Origin: Rhodobacteraceae bacterium CCMM004
GTDB taxonomy: Bacteria; Pseudomonadota; Alphaproteobacteria; Rhodobacterales; Rhodobacteraceae
Direction of reading: 5' to 3'
Assembly (NCBI GenBank): GCA_004005435.1
Contig: RZWH01000004.1
Coordinates: forward strand, 317,501-381,500
Length of the DNA: 64,000 nt
A model generated the notes under the pieces. It did not search any database. It was not told where the DNA came from and saw nothing but the letters and a program-made list of their open reading frames with translations. Below, in pieces: positions 17,753 to 26,871 of the stretch; the stretch's first letter is position 1; every line of letters starts with the position of its first letter. The position numbers were made by a program, and so were the translations under genes.

Positions 17753-18585
17753 CGCGGCAGCAGGACCTGCCGCACCGTCTCGTCGATCTCGGGCCGCATC
17801 CCGAACCAGCGCTCGAAACCTGGAGCGGCCTGGTGAATCAACATGTTGAGACCATCGACCGTTGTGCACCCCACCTCTCGTGCCCTTTGGAGGAAGCCGG
17901 TGTCGAGCGGGGAGTAGACCAAATCGTTGACCACCGCGTTTGGGTTCAACCCGTCGAGCGGCACACGGAACTCCGGCCGACCCGTCATGCCCAGAGACGT
18001 AGCGTTCACCACGGTCATCGCGTCGTCCAGCATGTTGCCCGCCTGCACCCAATCGTAGACCACCAGGCGCCCACCGAACTCTTTGCGCAGCACTTCGCTG
18101 CGCGATTTCGTGCGGTTGGTCAGGCGGATTTCGGGGGCGCCTGCGTCCAACAGTGCGACGATCACCGCCCGCGCAGCGCCGCCCGCTCCAAAGACCACAG
18201 CCGGGCCGGAATCCGCGCGCCAATGGGGGACGGAATGCTTGAGGTTCTCCAGAAACCCGTAGCCATCGGTGTTGTCCGCGATCAGCCGCCCGTCGGCGCG
18301 AAAGGTTAGCGTGTTGGCCGCCCCGATCAGCGCGGCGCGGTCCGTGACGCTGTCGGCCAGGTCCAGCGCGGCCTCTTTGTGCGGGATCGTGACGTTGCAG
18401 CCGACGAAGCCCATTTTGGGCATGGATTGCAGCACCTCGGCGAGGTGCTCCTGCTGCACCGCCATGGGCACGTAATGCCCCGGCAGCCCCAGTTGGCGGA
18501 GCCAGTGGCGATGCAGGGCCGGCGACCGGCTATGCCCGATGGGCAGACCGATGACGCCGGCGAGGGGGATGGCGGTATCGCTCAT
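17749..18585 (-). CDS. aroE: Shikimate dehydrogenase (NADP+)
   Basis: AroE reduces 3-dehydroshikimate to shikimate in aromatic amino-acid synthesis. The 278-residue product has the substrate site IGHSRSPALHRHW, the catalytic lysine in GCNVTIPHKEA (K70), the NTDGYGF aspartate, the dinucleotide-binding GAGGAARAV and the NRTKSRSE motif that favours NADP. The C-terminal GLNMLIHQAAPGFERWFG motif is complete. Four-base overlaps with maf and coaE place it inside the operon. Confidence 0.95.
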   Translation of the reverse strand: MSDTAIPLAGVIGLPIGHSRSPALHRHWLRQLGLPGHYVPMAVQQEHLAEVLQSMPKMGFVGCNVTIPHKEAALDLADSVTDRAALIGAANTLTFRADGRLIADNTDGYGFLENLKHSVPHWRADSGPAVVFGAGGAARAVIVALLDAGAPEIRLTNRTKSRSEVLRKEFGGRLVVYDWVQAGNMLDDAMTVVNATSLGMTGRPEFRVPLDGLNPNAVVNDLVYSPLDTGFLQRAREVGCTTVDGLNMLIHQAAPGFERWFGMRPEIDETVRQVLLPR

Positions 18586-19181
18586 GCGGCCAAGTTGCCC
18601 CGGTCAATCAGCCAGGACAAGAGCGGCAAGAGCGGCAGCCCGAGAACGGCAAAGAAGTCGCCGTCGATGCGGGTGAAGAACCGCGCCCCCTCGGCCTCCA
18701 GCCGATAGCCGCCGACGCAGTGTTGCACGGTGTCGTAGTTCCTGGCGACATAGTCGGAGATATAGTCCTGGCTGAGCGTGCGCATGTGCAGCCGCACCTC
18801 ACCTACGTGACGCCACACCGGCCTGCCATCCTCATAGACGACCGCCGCTGACCACAGGGTATGCCGATCCCCCGACAGGCTGGCGAGCTGCGCGCGCGCC
18901 TCCTCGGGCGATTGCGGCTTCGACAACAGGGCGCCGCGGTGCTCCAGAACCTGGTCGCAGCCCAGGACCAGGCGGTCAGGGTGGGACATGGCGACCTTGC
19001 GCGCCTTGGCCTCGGCCAGCGCGTCGGCGATGTCGCGCGGCGGATGTCGGTCGGCCAACAGCGCATCGCGGATGGCGGCCTCGTCGACCCGAGGCACGAC
19101 CACATCACATGGGATCGCCGCGTCGCGCAGCATCGCCTGCCGCGTGGCCGAGCCGGACGCCAAGAGGATGGGGACGGACAC
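18582..19181 (-). CDS. maf: Maf-family nucleotide pyrophosphatase
   Basis: Maf proteins hydrolyse non-canonical or methylated nucleoside triphosphates. The 199-residue product has the N-terminal ILLASGSATRQAMLRDA, the catalytic-region motif LGCDQVLEHRG, the LSKPQSPEEARAQLASLSG loop and YRLEAEGARFF. I chose the GTG at 19181, which has GGGAG eight bases upstream; an ATG at 19199 would add six residues but lies upstream of that SD. It is the first gene of maf-aroE-coaE-dnaQ and borders the candidate origin. Confidence 0.9.
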   Translation of the reverse strand: MSVPILLASGSATRQAMLRDAAIPCDVVVPRVDEAAIRDALLADRHPPRDIADALAEAKARKVAMSHPDRLVLGCDQVLEHRGALLSKPQSPEEARAQLASLSGDRHTLWSAAVVYEDGRPVWRHVGEVRLHMRTLSQDYISDYVARNYDTVQHCVGGYRLEAEGARFFTRIDGDFFAVLGLPLLPLLSWLIDRGNLAA

Positions 19182-19581
19182 GAGGATAACTCCCGGCATA
19201 TATTGGAACGGATCGGGGGACAGATGCACCGCGGCGAGCGCCGGTGCAATCCACCCCGGCAAACGGCGCCACCTGTCCTCTGTCGTCCCCGATCCATGCA
19301 CCGGGCGCCGCGCGGGTCCGAGACCTCTGGACAACAGGTCGCATCCACGGATCGTCCCTGGACTATCCCAGTTTCATCCACACAACATTTCTTATAAATA
19401 TAGTTATTTATCAGTGGCTTACGGTATTCTCTGGCAGTCCATACATGCGTTATCCAGACGGCCTCACGGCTCGCCGCGGACTTGTCGATACCCCTGGGGA
19501 CATCGACGGTTATCCCCGTTTCCACAGGCCCTACAAGAACATCTTCCTTTCTTTCCTCTTTCCTTATTTAAGGAGGGCACG
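19182..19581. other. Candidate chromosomal replication origin (oriC)
   Basis: This 400-base non-coding region lies between divergent maf and hemJ. It holds a block of about 30 bases (19384-19413) with only five G or C, in otherwise roughly two-thirds GC DNA, which could be the unwinding element. Around it are DnaA-box-like 9-mers: TCATCCACA (19374-19382), TTATCCAGA (19450-19458), TTATCCCCG (19510-19518), GTTTCCACA (19518-19526), GCATCCACG (19341-19349), CAATCCACC (19247-19255) and, reversed, TTGTCCAGA (19334-19326). A dyad GTCGAT/ATCGAC with inner CCCC/GGGG lies at 19484-19507. A pyrimidine-rich tract (about 19540-19565) leads to the hemJ ribosome-binding site AAGGAGGG. The flanking genes match those around the Caulobacter origin. 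No box is a perfect TTATCCACA. Confidence 0.75.
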
Positions 19582-20034
19582 ATGATCGATCTCCTCTCAG
19601 TCCTCTATCCTTGGATCAAATCCGTGCACGTGATGGCCGTCATCGCGTGGATGGCGGGGCTCTTCTATCTTCCCAGGCTGTTCGTCTACCACGCCGAGAG
19701 CGGGGGCGAAAACGTCGAGATGATCGCCACGTTCCGCACCATGGAACGCAAGCTGCACAAGGTGATCATGAACCCGGCGATGATGACCACCTGGGTCCTC
19801 GGCCTGATCCTGGCCGCGACGCCTGGAGTGGTCGACTGGGGCGCCGTGTGGCCGTGGATCAAGGCGGTGGGCGTCATCGCGATGACCGTGTTCCACGTCT
19901 GGTGCAGCCGCCAGCGCCGCGTGATGGAGACGGCGCCGCCGCCGCTGTCCGGCCGGCGGTATCGGGCAATGAACGAGGTTCCGACGCTCCTGATGGTCGC
20001 GATCGTGGTCGCCGTCATCGTTCGGCCGTTCTGA
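19582..20034 (+). CDS. hemJ: Protoporphyrinogen oxidase HemJ
   Basis: HemJ is the membrane protoporphyrinogen IX oxidase found in bacteria without HemY or HemG. The 150-residue product has four hydrophobic segments. It has the conserved His16 in YPWIKSVHVMAVIAWMAGLFYLPRLF, the FRTMERKLHKVIMNPAM segment and the C-terminal RRYRAMNEVPTLLMVAIVVAV. The ATG is preceded by a very strong SD (AAGGAGGG, 19570-19577). It is the first rightward gene next to the candidate origin and precedes rho. Confidence 0.92.
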   Translation: MIDLLSVLYPWIKSVHVMAVIAWMAGLFYLPRLFVYHAESGGENVEMIATFRTMERKLHKVIMNPAMMTTWVLGLILAATPGVVDWGAVWPWIKAVGVIAMTVFHVWCSRQRRVMETAPPPLSGRRYRAMNEVPTLLMVAIVVAVIVRPF

Positions 20035-20039
20035 ACCGC

Positions 20040-20090
20040 TTGACTCGTTGCCGCGCCGCGCCTAACTGAACGGCGGATCGTCCGATCCGC
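20040..20090 (+). promoter_or_regulatory. Candidate rho promoter and 5' leader hairpin
   Basis: TTGACT (20040-20045) and TAACTG (20063-20068) are separated by exactly 17 bases, giving a start near 20075. Directly after is a perfect inverted repeat, GCGGATCG (20073-20080) and CGATCCGC (20083-20090), which would form a hairpin at the very 5' end of the transcript or act as an operator. No U-tract follows, so it does not look like a hemJ terminator. rho is commonly autoregulated through its leader; a role for this hairpin is inferred. Confidence 0.4.
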
Positions 20091-20145
20091 TGGCTTCACC
20101 CACATCCATAGACCGCGCGGCTTAGGCCCGGTCCCGGAAGGTATC

Positions 20146-21417
20146 ATGTCCCAAGACCGCCTGAACCTGGCCGAGCTGAAGGCTCAGAGCCCCAAAGAGT
20201 TGCTTTCCCTCGCCGAAGAGCTGGAGATCGAGAACGCCTCGACCATGCGCAAGGGCGAGATGATGTTCTCGATCCTCAAGGAGCGTGCCGACGAGGATTG
20301 GATCATCGGTGGAGATGGCGTGCTGGAGGTTCTTCAGGATGGGTTCGGTTTCCTGCGCTCCCCCGAGGCCAACTACCTGTCCGGCCCCGATGACATCTAC
20401 GTCTCGCCCGACATGATCCGCCAGTATTCCCTGCGGACCGGTGACACGGTCGAGGGGGTGATCCGCGGCCCTGACGACAACGAACGCTATTTCGCGTTGA
20501 CGCAGGTGGAATCGATCAACTTTGAGGATCCGCAGAAGGCGCGGCACAAGGTCGCGTTCGACAACCTCACGCCGCTGTACCCTGACGAGCGAATGACGAT
20601 GGAGATCGAGGATCCCACGATCAAGGATCGTTCGGCCCGCATCATTGACCTGGTGGCGCCCATCGGCAAGGGCCAGCGGTCGCTGATCGTGGCGCCGCCC
20701 CGCACGGGTAAGACGGTGCTGTTGCAGAACATCGCCCACTCCATCGAGGCGAACCACCCCGAGTGCTATCTCATCGTCCTGCTGATCGACGAGCGGCCCG
20801 AGGAAGTGACCGACATGCAGCGGACGGTGAAGGGCGAGGTCGTGGCCTCGACCTTCGACGAACCCGCGACCCGCCACGTTGCGGTGTCCGAGATGGTCAT
20901 CGAAAAGGCCAAGCGTCTGGTGGAGCACAAGCGTGACGTCGTCATTCTGCTCGACTCGATCACCCGTCTCGGCCGCGCCTTCAACACCGTGGTGCCGTCG
21001 TCCGGCAAGGTTCTGACCGGCGGCGTGGACGCCAATGCCCTGCAACGGCCCAAGCGATTCTTCGGCGCCGCGCGAAATATCGAAGAGGGCGGATCGCTTA
21101 CGATCATCGCTACCGCGCTGATCGACACCGGCAGCCGGATGGACGAAGTGATCTTCGAAGAGTTCAAGGGCACGGGCAACTCCGAGATCGTCCTGGATCG
21201 CAAGGTCGCAGACAAGCGGGTCTATCCCGCCATGGACATCCTCAAGTCCGGCACCCGTAAGGAGGATTTGCTGGTCGAGAAGTCCGACCTGCAAAAAACC
21301 TATGTTCTGCGCAGAATTCTCAATCCGATGGGCACCACCGACGCGATCGAGTTCCTCATCTCCAAGCTCAAGCAGACGAAATCGAACTCCGAGTTCTTCG
21401 ACTCCATGAACGCCTGA
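20146..21417 (+). CDS. rho: Transcription termination factor Rho
   Basis: Rho is the hexameric RNA translocase that terminates transcription. The 423-residue product has the N-terminal helical domain ([20 protein letters not shown]), the cold-shock-like RNA-binding fold with [13 protein letters not shown] and [12 protein letters not shown], the P-loop [11 protein letters not shown], Walker [15 protein letters not shown] and the Q-loop/R-loop motifs ([20 protein letters not shown]). Length and motifs are canonical. It starts the conserved rho-mnmE-mnmG-rsmG-parAB order. Confidence 0.97.
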   Translation: MSQDRLNLAELKAQSPKELLSLAEELEIENASTMRKGEMMFSILKERADEDWIIGGDGVLEVLQDGFGFLRSPEANYLSGPDDIYVSPDMIRQYSLRTGDTVEGVIRGPDDNERYFALTQVESINFEDPQKARHKVAFDNLTPLYPDERMTMEIEDPTIKDRSARIIDLVAPIGKGQRSLIVAPPRTGKTVLLQNIAHSIEANHPECYLIVLLIDERPEEVTDMQRTVKGEVVASTFDEPATRHVAVSEMVIEKAKRLVEHKRDVVILLDSITRLGRAFNTVVPSSGKVLTGGVDANALQRPKRFFGAARNIEEGGSLTIIATALIDTGSRMDEVIFEEFKGTGNSEIVLDRKVADKRVYPAMDILKSGTRKEDLLVEKSDLQKTYVLRRILNPMGTTDAIEFLISKLKQTKSNSEFFDSMNA

Positions 21418-21438
21418 GGCGGGAGGTGCGGGTGACCT

Positions 21439-22725
21439 ATGGAGACGATCTTCGCTCAGGCGTCGGCGCTCGGTAAGGCTGGGGTCGCGGTCATCCGCAT
21501 CTCCGGTCCGCAGGCGTTTGCCGCCGGGCGGGCACTCGCCGGCACTCTCCCAGCGCCGAAGACGACCGGGCTCCGAACCCTGAGAGATGGCGCCGGGTCG
21601 ATCATCGACGCGGCGCTCGTCCTGCCCTTCGCTGCCGGTGCCAGCTTCACTGGCGAAGAAACGGTTGAACTCCATGTCCATGGAAGCGTCGCCGTTTGCC
21701 GCGCGGTTCTCGACCGCCTCGGTCAGATCGAAGGACTGCGCCCGGCTGCGCCGGGTGAGTTCACACGCCGCGCGCTAGCCAATGGCCGCATGGACCTAAC
21801 TCAGGTCGAGGGACTGGCCGACCTCATCGATGCGGAAACTGAGGCGCAACGGCGCCAGGCAATGCGGATTCATACCGGGGAGCTCAGCCGCCTCATTGCC
21901 GAGTGGCGCGACGATCTGGAGAGTGCAATCGCCCTGGTCGAGGCGACCATCGACTTTGCGGATGAGGAGGTCCCCGACGATCTCATGCCGCATGTCCAGC
22001 AGATCGTAGATCGGGTCGAAACGTCGATCGCAACGCATCTGGGCGGCGCCGCAGCTGCGCGTTCCATTGCCAGCGGGTTCGAAGTGGCCATCGTCGGTGC
22101 GCCGAATGTCGGAAAGTCGACGTTGCTTAATCGGCTGGCAGGGCGCGAGGCCGCGCTAACCTCTGAGATCGCGGGGACAACGCGCGACGTGGTCGAGGTG
22201 CGCATGGATATGGGCGGACTGGCGGTGACGTTACTCGACACGGCGGGCCTCCGGGAGACGGAGGATACCATAGAAACACTGGGTATTGCTCGGGCGGTCG
22301 AGAGGGCGAACGGGGCGGATCTCAGGGTGTTCCTCAGAGGGAACGACGCAGAGACGGTATCGGTCGAGCGGCAGGACGATGATATTCAAGTGGTTGGGAA
22401 AGCTGATCTTCGGTCTGGTGTGGGAGGGGGCGTGTCGGGCCTGACGGGCGCCGGCGTTGACGAACTTGTCAGCGAAATTACTGAGGTGCTGCGGGGCCGC
22501 GTCGCTGGCGCGTCGCTTGCGACGCGGGACCGGCACGCGGAAGCGCTCAGACAGGGGGCCGATGCGCTCTCCACCTTTCGGAATGACTGTGCTAGGGATG
22601 CGCCTCCTGAGATTCTTGCAGAGGACTTGCGAGAGGCGGCGCGCGCTTTAGACGTGCTTCTTGGCAGGATAGATGTCGAAGATATCCTGGGCCGGATATT
22701 CTCGCGATTCTGTATCGGAAAGTAG
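21439..22725 (+). CDS. mnmE: tRNA modification GTPase MnmE
   Basis: MnmE with MnmG installs the 5-(carboxymethyl)aminomethyl group on U34 of several tRNAs. The 428-residue product has the N-terminal tetrahydrofolate-binding domain ([20 protein letters not shown]), the helical domain, and the G domain with P-loop GAPNVGKST (220-228), GTTRD (246-250) and DTAG (267-270). It ends in the C-terminal Cys motif CIGK. The G4 guanine-specificity motif reads GKAD (320-323) rather than the canonical NKxD. It starts 21 bases after rho and stops one base before mnmG. Confidence 0.93.
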   Translation: METIFAQASALGKAGVAVIRISGPQAFAAGRALAGTLPAPKTTGLRTLRDGAGSIIDAALVLPFAAGASFTGEETVELHVHGSVAVCRAVLDRLGQIEGLRPAAPGEFTRRALANGRMDLTQVEGLADLIDAETEAQRRQAMRIHTGELSRLIAEWRDDLESAIALVEATIDFADEEVPDDLMPHVQQIVDRVETSIATHLGGAAAARSIASGFEVAIVGAPNVGKSTLLNRLAGREAALTSEIAGTTRDVVEVRMDMGGLAVTLLDTAGLRETEDTIETLGIARAVERANGADLRVFLRGNDAETVSVERQDDDIQVVGKADLRSGVGGGVSGLTGAGVDELVSEITEVLRGRVAGASLATRDRHAEALRQGADALSTFRNDCARDAPPEILAEDLREAARALDVLLGRIDVEDILGRIFSRFCIGK

Positions 22726-22726
22726 G

Positions 22727-24601
22727 ATGTTTCACGTGAAACACGACTTCGATGTCCTTGTCGTTGGAGGTGGCCACGCCGGGACCGAAGCGGCGCACGC
22801 GGCTGCGCGCATGGGCGCAAAAACAGCCCTGGTCACCCTGCGCGTGGATACGATCGGTGCCCTTTCATGCAACCCAGCGATCGGCGGCGTGGGCAAAGGG
22901 CACCTCGTGCGCGAAATCGACGCTCTGGATGGGGTTATCGGCCGGATCGGCGACCGAGCAGCGATCCATTACCGCCTGCTCAACAAAAGCAAGGGGCCTG
23001 CGGTCCAAGGCCCCCGCACCCAAACAGATCGTGACATCTATCGATCGGCCATCCAGAAAGAGCTGGCGACACAGCCCAATCTTCAGATCATGGAGGGCGC
23101 CGTTGTCGATCTGGCGGTGACCGGCTCCGGGCTCGCTGGTGTCATCCTCGGGGATGACAGCGTGATCCGCGCCCGGGCCGTCGTGCTGACCGCCGGGACA
23201 TTCCTAAATGGGCGGATCTGTATCGGTGACTCTGTGGAGGCTGGCGGGCGGATCGGCGAGGCGCCGTCGGACGCGCTCGGTGATCGTCTGCGGACAATGG
23301 GCGTGCGCTGGGGAAGGTTGAAGACCGGAACACCCCCGCGGCTGGATGGCAAGACTATCGATTGGGATCGGCTGGAGCGGCAGCCGACCGATGAGGCGCC
23401 GACGTTCCTGTCGTTCCTCACCCATGAGGTTCAAAGCCCGCAAATTGCTTGCGGCATTACCCACACAACCCCTGCAGCGCATGACATCATTCGCGCGAAC
23501 CTGGAGCGGTCCGCGATGCGCAGCGGGAATATTGAGGGGATCGGCCCCCGATACTGCCCGTCTGTCGAGGACAAGGTTGAACGCTTTGCCGAGAAGTCCT
23601 CCCACCAGGTATTCTTGGAGCCTGAGGGGCTGACGACGGATACCGTGTATCCCAACGGAATCTCCACGTCACTACCCCGCGATGTCCAGGACGCGTTCGT
23701 GCGCACGATACCGGGCCTCGCAGAAGCGAAGATCTTACAGTATGGCTATGCGATCGAGTATGACTACGTCGACCCGCGTAGCCTGACGACGTCTCTGGAG
23801 ATGCGTGATATGTCCGGTCTTTATCTCGCTGGGCAAGTAAATGGAACGACGGGTTATGAGGAGGCGTCAGCGCAAGGCCTCGTCGCGGGTCAGGCGGCGG
23901 CAAGCGCTGCCCTTGGCCGCGAGCCTGTCGCGTTCAGTCGGGCAAACAGCTACATCGGCGTGCTCGTCGACGATCTCACGTCGAAAGGCGTGTCCGAGCC
24001 CTATCGGATGTTCACGTCGCGGGCGGAGTATCGCTTAACGCTGCGGCCTGACAATGCAGATCGGCGGCTAACCGATCTCGGCCGTTCGGTCGGCCTGGTA
24101 AATGACGACCGTTGGATTGCGTATGGCGAGAGGCGAGGTCTGGCTGATGCCGCGCGGGAGACATTGGCGGCCTACAGTTTGTCAGCCGAGGAGCTGAAGG
24201 ACCTCGACGTGGTTCGTGGGAAGGATGGCCAGAGCCGGACGGCGTGGGACGTGCTGTCTTATCCGTCCATCTCTCCGCGCGAGCTGTTTGGGGTTATCGG
24301 ATCAGCTCCGGTGATCGACCGTGGGCTCGAGGTTCATCTAAAAGCTGAGGCGACGTATGGGAAGTTCGCGGATCGCCAGGCTGTGGAGATGCGGCGCATC
24401 GAGAGCGACCGGCGGCTGAGATTGCCAACGAACGTGGATTACGGTGCAGTCTCGGGTCTTTCCGCAGAGATTGTGGCGAAACTGGGCGATGCTCGGCCGC
24501 AGAGTGTTGATGAAGCAGGGCAGATTGAGGGGATGACGCCGTCGGCGATGATTATTCTGATCGGCTTGGCGCGTCGCCATTCCGAGGCGGCGACCGCATA
24601 G
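22727..24601 (+). CDS. mnmG: tRNA uridine-5-carboxymethylaminomethyl synthase, FAD subunit MnmG
   Basis: MnmG (GidA) is the FAD- and NADH-using partner of MnmE. The 624-residue product has the FAD site [15 protein letters not shown], the [22 protein letters not shown] block (active cysteine) and the redox-loop region, and ends with the GidA helical domain ([11 protein letters not shown]). The ATG at 22727 lies one base after mnmE. Its first codons, MFHVKH, are spelled by a perfect parS palindrome, so the N-terminus doubles as a ParB site. A longer start at 22673 inside mnmE is unlikely. Confidence 0.95.
   Translation: MFHVKHDFDVLVVGGGHAGTEAAHAAARMGAKTALVTLRVDTIGALSCNPAIGGVGKGHLVREIDALDGVIGRIGDRAAIHYRLLNKSKGPAVQGPRTQTDRDIYRSAIQKELATQPNLQIMEGAVVDLAVTGSGLAGVILGDDSVIRARAVVLTAGTFLNGRICIGDSVEAGGRIGEAPSDALGDRLRTMGVRWGRLKTGTPPRLDGKTIDWDRLERQPTDEAPTFLSFLTHEVQSPQIACGITHTTPAAHDIIRANLERSAMRSGNIEGIGPRYCPSVEDKVERFAEKSSHQVFLEPEGLTTDTVYPNGISTSLPRDVQDAFVRTIPGLAEAKILQYGYAIEYDYVDPRSLTTSLEMRDMSGLYLAGQVNGTTGYEEASAQGLVAGQAAASAALGREPVAFSRANSYIGVLVDDLTSKGVSEPYRMFTSRAEYRLTLRPDNADRRLTDLGRSVGLVNDDRWIAYGERRGLADAARETLAAYSLSAEELKDLDVVRGKDGQSRTAWDVLSYPSISPRELFGVIGSAPVIDRGLEVHLKAEATYGKFADRQAVEMRRIESDRRLRLPTNVDYGAVSGLSAEIVAKLGDARPQSVDEAGQIEGMTPSAMIILIGLARRHSEAATA
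22728..22743. promoter_or_regulatory. parS site 1 (ParB-binding centromere site)
   Basis: TGTTTCACGTGAAACA is a perfect 16-bp palindrome and an exact match to the widespread chromosomal parS consensus. It begins at the second base of the mnmG start codon. It lies about 3 kb from the candidate origin and about 3.2 kb upstream of parB. Confidence 0.93.
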
Positions 24602-24610
24602 GACACCGCG

Positions 24611-25207
24611 TTGGATGTTTCACGTGAAACACTGGAGCGTCTCCGCGCCTACGAGGCAGCTCTCGCGCGGTGGACGGACCGGATCAACCTGATCGGCCGC
24701 TCTACGCGATCCGATATTTGGGGGCGCCATATTCTAGATTCCTTGCAGGTTGCCGAGCATGTCCCCGAGCAGGCGATGTCCGTTCTGGACATCGGTAGCG
24801 GCGGTGGTCTGCCGGGGATCGTCCTTGCGATCCTGGCACGCGCGGCCGCTCCTGAGCGCCGAGTCACCCTGATCGACTCGGACGGCCGGAAATGCGCGTT
24901 TCTCCGAACTGTTGTTAGAGATCACGACCTCCCTGCGAATGTGATTGCGTCGCGGATCGAAGACCTTGCGCCCATGAACGCGGATTGTATCACGGCGCGC
25001 GCGCTGGCGTCGCTCGACAGACTGCTCGACCTTGCAATACCGCATTCCGCGCCGAACTGCACGTTTGTGTTCCTGAAGGGCGCGCGGTATCAGGAGGAAG
25101 TGGATGCAGCGCGAACCAAATGGGACTTTGCGCTCGCGTGCCACCCAAGCAAAACCTCCGATGACGGAGCCATTCTCGTGTTGACGAAGGTGAGCGCACG
25201 AACATGA
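24611..25207 (+). CDS. rsmG: 16S rRNA (guanine527-N7)-methyltransferase RsmG
   Basis: RsmG (GidB) methylates G527 of 16S rRNA. The 198-residue product starts MDVSRETLERLRAYEAAL and has the SAM-binding motif VLDIGSGGGLPGIVLAI at about residues 58-74, followed by VTLIDSDGRKCAFLRTV. The start is TTG at 24611. An in-frame stop ends at 24601, so no upstream start exists, and AGGA (24600-24603) sits seven bases before the TTG. A second perfect parS spells the early codons. The 3' end overlaps parA as ATGA. Confidence 0.92.
   Translation: MDVSRETLERLRAYEAALARWTDRINLIGRSTRSDIWGRHILDSLQVAEHVPEQAMSVLDIGSGGGLPGIVLAILARAAAPERRVTLIDSDGRKCAFLRTVVRDHDLPANVIASRIEDLAPMNADCITARALASLDRLLDLAIPHSAPNCTFVFLKGARYQEEVDAARTKWDFALACHPSKTSDDGAILVLTKVSART
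24616..24631. promoter_or_regulatory. parS site 2 (ParB-binding centromere site)
   Basis: This is a second exact copy of TGTTTCACGTGAAACA, 1.9 kb from the first. It covers codons 2-7 of rsmG (reading V-S-R-E-T in that frame). It is the same palindrome as in mnmG but read in a different frame, so the protein sequences differ while the DNA is identical. Confidence 0.93.
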
Positions 25208-25968
25208 AGTGCATCGCAGTGGCCAACCAGAAGGGCGGCGTGGGGAAAACGACGACCGCCATCAACCTCGGCGCGGCGTTGAGCGAGTCGGGCAAGAAGG
25301 TGCTGGTCGTCGACCTCGACCCCCAGGGCAACGCGTCGACGGGCCTCGGCATCGAAATGGCACGGCGGTCGGTGACGACCTATGACCTGCTGTTCGGCTC
25401 CGCCGCTATCGGCGATCTAGTTCAGACTTCTGACACCGAAAGACTGTTCGTGATTCCGGCGACGTCCGATTTGAGCTCGGCGGACCTGGATATGGTCGGG
25501 CATCAGCGTCGGAGTTTTCTCCTACGCGATGCGCTGAGACAGCGGGAACTGACACGGCTTGGTTTCGATTACATCCTCATCGACTGCCCGCCGTCATTGA
25601 ATCTCCTGACAGTGAACGCGATGGTCGCGGCTGACTCGGTGCTCGTTCCGTTGCAGAGCGAGTTCTTTGCGCTGGAGGGGCTGTCGCAACTGATGCTGAC
25701 CATTCGGAGTGTCCGCGCGGAGGCGAACCCGGCGCTCCGCATCGAAGGCATCATCATGACGATGTATGACGGGCGTAACCGGCTGGCACAGCAGGTGCAC
25801 GCCGACGCGCGCGACACCCTGGGGGATCTTGTTTTCGAGACCGTGATCCCGCGGACCGTCCGGGTGAGCGAGGCGCCGTCGTATTCTCAGCCCGTGCTAA
25901 GCTACGATAGCGGGTCCAAGGGGAGTATCGCGTATCGGGCGTTGGCACGCGAGTTGGAACAGAGGTAG
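25204..25968 (+). CDS. parA: Chromosome partitioning ATPase ParA
   Basis: ParA is the Walker-type ATPase that moves ParB-parS complexes during origin segregation. The 254-residue product has the deviant Walker A KGGVGKTTTAINLG with its signature lysine, VVDLDPQGNASTGLG, the Walker B DYILIDCPPSLNLLT and the C-terminal VSEAPSYSQPVLSYD. The ATG overlaps the rsmG stop by four bases and parB follows after nine bases. Confidence 0.96.
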   Translation: MKCIAVANQKGGVGKTTTAINLGAALSESGKKVLVVDLDPQGNASTGLGIEMARRSVTTYDLLFGSAAIGDLVQTSDTERLFVIPATSDLSSADLDMVGHQRRSFLLRDALRQRELTRLGFDYILIDCPPSLNLLTVNAMVAADSVLVPLQSEFFALEGLSQLMLTIRSVRAEANPALRIEGIIMTMYDGRNRLAQQVHADARDTLGDLVFETVIPRTVRVSEAPSYSQPVLSYDSGSKGSIAYRALARELEQR

Positions 25969-25977
25969 GGGCTGGAG

Positions 25978-26871
25978 ATGGCGGCGAAGAAGGGCGAGAG
26001 GCGCGGGCTGGGGCGCGGATTGTCGGCCTTGATGGCAGACGTGCCACTGGCGGCGGAGGATGGCGTCGCAGGCGCGCCGGTCCCGCTCGACGACCGTGTC
26101 GCGATCGAGCTACTGCGCCCGAACCCGGACCAGCCGCGGCGCACGTTCAAGCCCGATGAGTTGGAGGAGCTGGCGGCCTCGATCCGCGAGAACGGGATTA
26201 TTCAGCCGCTGATCGTCCGGCCGGATCCGCAGGCCGATGGTCGATACGAGATCGTCGCCGGTGAGCGGCGGTGGCGCGCGGCGCAAATGGCGCAACTGCA
26301 CGACGTCCCGATCTTGGTCCGCGAGTTCTCCGATTCCGAGGTTCTGGAGGTTGCTATTATCGAGAACATCCAGCGCGCCGATCTCAATCCCATCGACGAG
26401 GCCGCGGGTTATCGCCAGCTGATGGAAAAATTCGACCGGACGCAGGATCAAATGGCGCAGGCGCTGGGAAAGAGCCGGAGCCACATTGCCAATTTGCTGC
26501 GGCTGCTGAAGCTGCCGGACGAGGTGCAAGAGATGGTCACGCGCGGCGAGCTGACGGCTGGCCATGCACGCGCTTTAATCACGGCGCCGGATCCGCTGAC
26601 GCTTGCGCAGACTGTTGTGCGCAAGGCGCTTTCGGTGCGCGAAACCGAGCGTCTTGCGGCGAGGGCAGAGACGCCGAGCAAGGCGCCCACACCGAAGCGG
26701 GAGAAGGACGCCGACACCCGCGCATTGGAACAGGATCTGGCGGCGAGCCTTGGAATGCCGGTGACATTGGACCACCGTGCGGGGGGCGAGAGTGGTCGCC
26801 TGGTCATTTCCTATACGTCCATGGACCAGTTGGACGATCTGTGCCGCCTACTGTCGGGGGTGTCGTCCTAG
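25978..26871 (+). CDS. parB: Chromosome partitioning protein ParB
   Basis: ParB binds parS and spreads as a CTP-dependent clamp. The 297-residue product begins RRGLGRGLSALMADV, which contains the ParA-stimulating region. The N-terminal CTPase domain has LRPNPDQPRRTF and VAGERRWRAAQMAQL. ENIQRADLNPIDEAAGYRQLM and a helix-turn-helix (QMAQALGKSRSHIANLLRLL) follow, then a C-terminal dimer domain. Two cognate parS sites lie 1.3 and 3.2 kb upstream. Its 3' end overlaps the convergent hemW by four bases. Confidence 0.95.
   Translation: MAAKKGERRGLGRGLSALMADVPLAAEDGVAGAPVPLDDRVAIELLRPNPDQPRRTFKPDELEELAASIRENGIIQPLIVRPDPQADGRYEIVAGERRWRAAQMAQLHDVPILVREFSDSEVLEVAIIENIQRADLNPIDEAAGYRQLMEKFDRTQDQMAQALGKSRSHIANLLRLLKLPDEVQEMVTRGELTAGHARALITAPDPLTLAQTVVRKALSVRETERLAARAETPSKAPTPKREKDADTRALEQDLAASLGMPVTLDHRAGGESGRLVISYTSMDQLDDLCRLLSGVSS

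Noticed and set aside
19182-19581. CtrA sites (TTAA-N7-TTAA) in the candidate origin
   Set aside because: Only one TTAA (near the hemJ ribosome-binding site) occurs, so no full site is present.
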